Assembly (NCBI GenBank): GCA_964634755.1
Contig: CAZWJH010000098.1
Coordinates: forward strand, 1 to 8,242
Length of the DNA: 8,242 bases
Reading direction: 5' to 3'
Source of the DNA: JALXDT01 sp964634755
GTDB taxonomy: Bacteria; Acidobacteriota; Aminicenantia; JAMOAD01
The position numbers and the translations under genes are program-made. Below, piece by piece: positions 5,717 to 8,242 of the stretch (position 1 is the stretch's first letter; every line of letters starts with the position of its first letter). The notes beneath the pieces are model-generated. The model had not been told where the DNA came from, made no database searches, and saw only the letters and a program-made list of their open reading frames with translations.

Positions 5717-6265
5717 ATGAAAGAAATACCATATGAGGAGATACCATTAATGGAAGAGGAAATAAAAATTTATAAAATTGGGGATGATATTTTAAGGGAA
5801 GAGGCTGAAGAGGTTAAAAATATTGACGGAAAGTTGGTGGATTTTGTAAAAAAGATGTTTTACACCATGTACAATAATAGGGGGATAGGACTTGCTGCAA
5901 CACAGGTTGGTTCAAAAAAAAGGTTTTTTATAGTTGACCTTACTTTGAACCAGGAACCCGGGAAAAAATTAGTTATAATAAACCCTGTAATAGTTGAATC
6001 AGAAGGAGAGGAAATAGGAGAAGAGGGCTGTTTGAGTGTTCCCGGTGTTACGGAAAATGTGAAAAGAAAGGAAAGAATTCTTTTAAAGGGTATTTCTCTT
6101 GATGAAAAAGAAATTGAGATAGAAGCAAGCGGACTATTGGCAAGAGTTTTTCAGCATGAGATAGACCACCTTAAGGGTAAACTTTTTATTGATTATTTAT
6201 CTCCTATTAAAAAAGCTCTTATTATTAAAAGATTGAAAAAACAGAAAAAAAAGGAAGGATGGTAA
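5717..6265 (+). CDS. def: Peptide deformylase
   Basis: Metalloenzyme that removes the N-formyl group from the first methionine of new proteins at the ribosome exit. All three motifs are intact: GIGLAATQ (56-63), EEGCLSV (102-108, metal ligand Cys105), and QHEIDH (146-151, ligands His147 and His151, catalytic Glu148). The length of 182 residues is normal. Residues 1-11 extend beyond the usual start. An in-frame ATG at 5750 (residue 12) has its own GAGGAG nine bases upstream and would give a more typical N-terminus. The ATG at 5717 also has a good site, GAGAGG five bases upstream, and is kept as the first start after the promoter. The Lys-rich C-terminus is common. The stop overlaps the start of fmt by seven bases, the classic def-fmt pairing. 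Confidence 0.97.
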   Translation: MKEIPYEEIPLMEEEIKIYKIGDDILREEAEEVKNIDGKLVDFVKKMFYTMYNNRGIGLAATQVGSKKRFFIVDLTLNQEPGKKLVIINPVIVESEGEEIGEEGCLSVPGVTENVKRKERILLKGISLDEKEIEIEASGLLARVFQHEIDHLKGKLFIDYLSPIKKALIIKRLKKQKKKEGW

Positions 6266-7188
6266 AGAAAGTAGCCTTTTGGGGAAGTTCTAAAGATTCC
6301 CTTCCTGCTCTTGAATCAATTTTTAAAAAATTTGAAATTTCCTTAGTTATAACTTCTCCCGATAAACCCAAAGGGAGGGGTAAAAAAGTTTTGCCATCAG
6401 TCGTTAAAGAAAGAGCTCTTGAACTTGGAATAAAAGATGTCCTGACTCCAGAAAAATTAACTACTGATTTTAAGGAAATTTATTTTTCAAAAGAAATAGA
6501 TGTGGCAGTGGTTGTTTCTTATGGCAAAATTATTCCGGAATCAATTTTAGATTTCCCTAAATATAAGACTCTTAATATTCATTTTTCCCTACTCCCGAAG
6601 TGGAGAGGAGCATCACCCGTTGAGAGAGCAATTTTAACTGGAGATAAGGAAATTGGGGTTTCAATAATTAGACTTGTAAAAAAATTGGATGCAGGACCGA
6701 TTTATTCAAAAATTTCAGTTCCCCTTGATAAAAGTAAATTTGCATATGAATTAAGAGATGAGCTGGCAAATTTAGGGGCTAAAGAGATAGTAAGAATTTT
6801 AAAAAATATAGGTAAGATCAAGCCTCAAAAGCAGGATGAGAAGGAAGTATCCTATGCTCCCAAAATTACAAAAGAGGAGGGAGCTTTTAAGTGGAATTTT
6901 CCAGCTTTAAAGATATATAGGATGATAAAAGCATTTACTCCATGGCCCTCTGTTTACACCTTTTATAAAGGTAAAAGGCTTATTTTAACTGATGTTGAAA
7001 TTTCCGAAGAAAGAGAAGGAAAGATCGGACAAATTTTTAAAATTACAAAAGAGGGGATAGGAGTGATATGTGGGCAAAACACATCTATAATTTTAAAAGA
7101 AGTAAAACCTGAAGGTAAGAAAAATATGAGTGCTTATGATTTTTCCAATGGAGCAAGGTTAAAGATAGGGGATTTTTTATCTGAATAG
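6259..7188 (+). CDS. fmt: Methionyl-tRNA formyltransferase
   Basis: Transfers the formyl group of 10-formyl-tetrahydrofolate to Met on initiator tRNA, providing the substrate chain end that Def later deformylates. It has 309 residues, normal length. The catalytic residues Asn106, His108 and Asp144 fall at the same numbers as in the E. coli enzyme, within NIHFSLLPKWRGASP and KLDAGPI. The loop with SPDKPKGRGKK (about 33-43) is the region that contacts the acceptor stem in characterised Fmt. The C-terminal tRNA-binding domain begins near 205, with the WPSVYTFYKGKRL signature. The N-terminal segment reads FWGSSKDSLPAL where most family members have FMGTPEFAVP, a mild divergence. The ATG overlaps the def stop by seven bases and uses AAGGAAGG at 6251-6258 as ribosome site. 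The stop codon is one base from that of the opposing gene. Confidence 0.97.
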   Translation: MVKKVAFWGSSKDSLPALESIFKKFEISLVITSPDKPKGRGKKVLPSVVKERALELGIKDVLTPEKLTTDFKEIYFSKEIDVAVVVSYGKIIPESILDFPKYKTLNIHFSLLPKWRGASPVERAILTGDKEIGVSIIRLVKKLDAGPIYSKISVPLDKSKFAYELRDELANLGAKEIVRILKNIGKIKPQKQDEKEVSYAPKITKEEGAFKWNFPALKIYRMIKAFTPWPSVYTFYKGKRLILTDVEISEEREGKIGQIFKITKEGIGVICGQNTSIILKEVKPEGKKNMSAYDFSNGARLKIGDFLSE

Positions 7189-7204
7189 TTTATTTCCCTT
7201 TTTT
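7167..7204 (+). terminator. Weak candidate terminator at the end of fmt
   Basis: AGGGGA (7167-7172) can pair with TTCCCT (7194-7199), with one G-T pair, and a run of T (7199-7204) follows directly. The loop is long, about 21 bases, and the structure spans the fmt stop codon and the end of the opposing gene. It is plausible as a compact terminator between convergent genes but is not a strong one. Confidence 0.25.
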
Positions 7205-8005
7205 AGTAAAATAAAAATCGCAGCCCACTTTCCCCCAATCAAATTTTAACCACAATGATTCATCTAGAAAATTAAAACTAAGATTCTTAACATCTTTCTT
7301 TTTAGAGATGAAATTTATTATTTCCATTATTTTGCTCTCCACTTCAATGCTTTTATATTCATCAGGAATTACAAAATCAAATCTCTTTTCAGGGAAAAAT
7401 TCTGTTATAAGCTTTTCTATGTGATCTGGGTTTCCCAAGAAGAACGTTATTTTATACTCCGGTAAAAGTTCATTGAAAAATGATATTAATAATCTTAAAT
7501 CCGTTGGGTCCGAAATTACAATATTTATAAACTTGTCTTTATGATTTACTATTAAAGGGAAAATATTAAATTCAAATATTATTTCTTTTGGTATTATTTG
7601 ATCCGGGATATTGATCTCTTTTAAATTTTCAACATTTATGAATGAGATTCCATATTGTTTGGAGAGTGCGGAAAGAAGCTCCTGCTCATTTATATAACCA
7701 TTTTTTAATAATATATAACCAATTTTTTTCCCTGTTTGGCTTTGCTCTTTTAAAGCTATCTGAAGCTGCATAGGGGTTATAACGCCTTTATCAAGCAAAA
7801 CCATTCCTAATTTCATTCTGCTCTCCGAGATATATTCTCTTGAATGGTGCTTATTTATTGTTTCATCAATTAACCATTCTTTGAAACACTTTTCAGAGCA
7901 GAACCAGTTACCATTCTTTTCTATGCCTTTCAAAGAGGAGGAAAAAATAGTTTTAATAAAGAATGGTTTTTCCTTTCCACATTTTTTATTGGCACATTTT
8001 GTCAT
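7190..8005 (-). CDS. Zinc-finger plus MshEN-domain protein, GspE/PilB-like front end without ATPase
   Basis: 271 residues, cytosolic. The N-terminus has a probable zinc site, Cys4 and Cys9 (CX4C) with Cys36 and Cys40 (CX3C). Residues about 65-205 form an MshEN domain, the N-terminal module of type II secretion and type IV pilus ATPases. Two 24-residue repeats (65-88 and 94-117) of the pattern [RK]-[LI]-G-x2-L-L-x2-G-x-I-x4-L-x3-L-x2-Q are separated by five residues, the layout known to bind cyclic-di-GMP in MshE. Residues 223-258 (IMEIINFISKKK, then LSFNFLDESLWLKFD) resemble the start of the GspE ATPase core, but the protein ends before any Walker A motif. It could be a c-di-GMP-responsive partner of a pilus or secretion system, or a stand-alone sensor. 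The ATG at 8005 has no ribosome site. The gene converges on fmt with one base between stop codons. Confidence 0.85.
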   Translation of the reverse strand: MTKCANKKCGKEKPFFIKTIFSSSLKGIEKNGNWFCSEKCFKEWLIDETINKHHSREYISESRMKLGMVLLDKGVITPMQLQIALKEQSQTGKKIGYILLKNGYINEQELLSALSKQYGISFINVENLKEINIPDQIIPKEIIFEFNIFPLIVNHKDKFINIVISDPTDLRLLISFFNELLPEYKITFFLGNPDHIEKLITEFFPEKRFDFVIPDEYKSIEVESKIMEIINFISKKKDVKNLSFNFLDESLWLKFDWGKVGCDFYFTKKGK

Positions 8006-8014
8006 AATATAATT

Positions 8015-8043
8015 AAGTTAAACTAAAAAGGTACAATTGTCAA
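8015..8043 (-). promoter_or_regulatory. Possible promoter of the MshEN-domain gene
   Basis: On the minus strand a perfect TTGACA (8038-8043) is followed after 17 bp by TAACTT (8015-8020). This weak -10 box keeps the most important T1, A2 and T6. The start would fall about two or three bases before the ATG at 8005, again leaving almost no leader and no ribosome site. Confidence 0.5.
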
Positions 8044-8125
8044 ATTTTTATGAAAAATTTCTGCATAGATACAGTAGTAGCCAAATTTTCTTTACTTTTG
8101 GATTACAAAGATTTTCGGAAGATGA

Positions 8126-8140
8126 CTGTCGTTTTGACAG
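8126..8140 (+). promoter_or_regulatory. Inverted repeat over the -35 box (possible operator)
   Basis: CTGTC (8126-8130) and GACAG (8136-8140) flank five bases. Pairing extends to GAC/GTC on the outside with one bulged base. The right arm overlaps the -35 box TTGACA at 8134-8139, a placement typical of a repressor site, but the arms are short. Confidence 0.3.
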
Positions 8141-8162
8141 GTCTCAGCCTTTTGTATATAAT
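8134..8162 (+). promoter_or_regulatory. Consensus sigma70 promoter of the right-edge glycosyltransferase gene
   Basis: TTGACA (8134-8139), exactly 17 bp, then TATAAT (8157-8162): a perfect consensus. The expected start near 8169 leaves a leader of about 30 bases, which ends in a strong ribosome site. Confidence 0.9.
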
Positions 8163-8187
8163 TTTTCCTGAAAAAGGATAAGCTATA

Positions 8188-8193
8188 AGGAGG
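8188..8193 (+). promoter_or_regulatory. Shine-Dalgarno AGGAGG of the right-edge gene
   Basis: AGGAGG five bases upstream of the ATG at 8199. It fixes the start of the partial gene that follows and contrasts with the absence of such a site before the nearby leaderless-type genes. Confidence 0.85.
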
Positions 8194-8198
8194 AGAGT

Positions 8199-8242
8199 AT
8201 GAAGCTTACAATGGTAATTCCTACATATTGGGGAAGAGAAAA
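8199..8242 (+). CDS. Probable glycosyltransferase, N-terminal fragment only
   Basis: Fourteen full codons are visible before the right edge, reading MKLTMVIPTYWGRE. A short basic start followed by a hydrophobic strand and VIPTY is typical of the first strand of a family 2 (GT-A) glycosyltransferase, which uses nucleotide-sugar donors. That is suggestive but not proof, because the DxD motif and the rest of the domain are outside the window. The gene has a perfect promoter and ribosome site directly upstream, and is divergent from the MshEN-domain gene. Confidence 0.6.
   Translation, partial: MKLTMVIPTYWGRE

Noticed and set aside
8086..8100. CCAAA...TTTGG inverted repeat near 8080-8101
   Set aside because: Five-bp arms with a long AT-rich loop and no relation to a promoter box; chance is the simpler explanation.
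8050..8181. 43-codon plus-strand reading frame (MKNFCIDTVVAK..., ending FPEKG) with a hydrophobic stretch, upstream of the glycosyltransferase
   Set aside because: No ribosome site and no suitable promoter upstream. The perfect promoter of the next gene lies inside it. A frame this short is expected by chance.
1..8242. CRISPR array, insertion sequence, phage genes, toxin-antitoxin or defence genes
   Set aside because: Looked for on both strands; no regularly spaced repeats, no transposase or integrase motifs, and almost all sequence is occupied by housekeeping or envelope genes.

Overview
This is an AT-rich bacterial chromosomal window dominated by translation and protein-maturation genes. 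There is no sign of phage, transposon or CRISPR. Bacterial origin is supported by consensus-like sigma70 promoters, a lipoprotein signal with lipobox, peptide deformylase, Met-tRNA formyltransferase and the GatCA amidotransferase. The prolyl-tRNA synthetase is the archaeal/eukaryote-like type, which is also found in a minority of bacterial lineages. The lipoprotein and the MshEN-domain protein would fit a diderm bacterium, but the phylum cannot be fixed from this sequence.

Minus strand, positions 1-2081: a consensus promoter (TTGACA, 17 bp, TATAAT) drives tRNA-Lys(UUU), then one base later tRNA-Glu(UUC), then proS and the 5' part of pcm, which runs off the left edge. Minus strand, 2089-4492: a second promoter drives gatC, gatA and a small coiled-coil lipoprotein, all tightly packed. 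Minus strand, 4519-5635: a single gene of unknown function for a two-pass membrane protein.

Plus strand, 5664-7188: the classic def-fmt operon. The two enzymes act at opposite ends of the same cycle: Fmt formylates initiator Met-tRNA, and Def removes the formyl group from new proteins. Facing fmt, with its stop codon one base away, is a minus-strand gene (7190-8005) for a zinc-finger plus MshEN protein that resembles the front end of a GspE/PilB secretion ATPase without the ATPase. The right edge holds a strong plus-strand promoter and the first 14 codons of a probable glycosyltransferase.

No wholly new system is evident. The most interesting signals are: (a) promoters placed so close to the ATG that gatC and the 360-residue membrane protein should be translated from leaderless mRNAs, with identical -10/ATG geometry, plus a probable third case; (b) the ATPase-less MshEN/zinc-finger protein, a candidate cyclic-di-GMP receptor; (c) a lipoprotein in which a long charged coiled coil seems to split a small globular domain; (d) inverted repeats in two divergent promoter regions. 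All promoter, structural and ligand-binding statements are inferences from sequence reading, not measurements.
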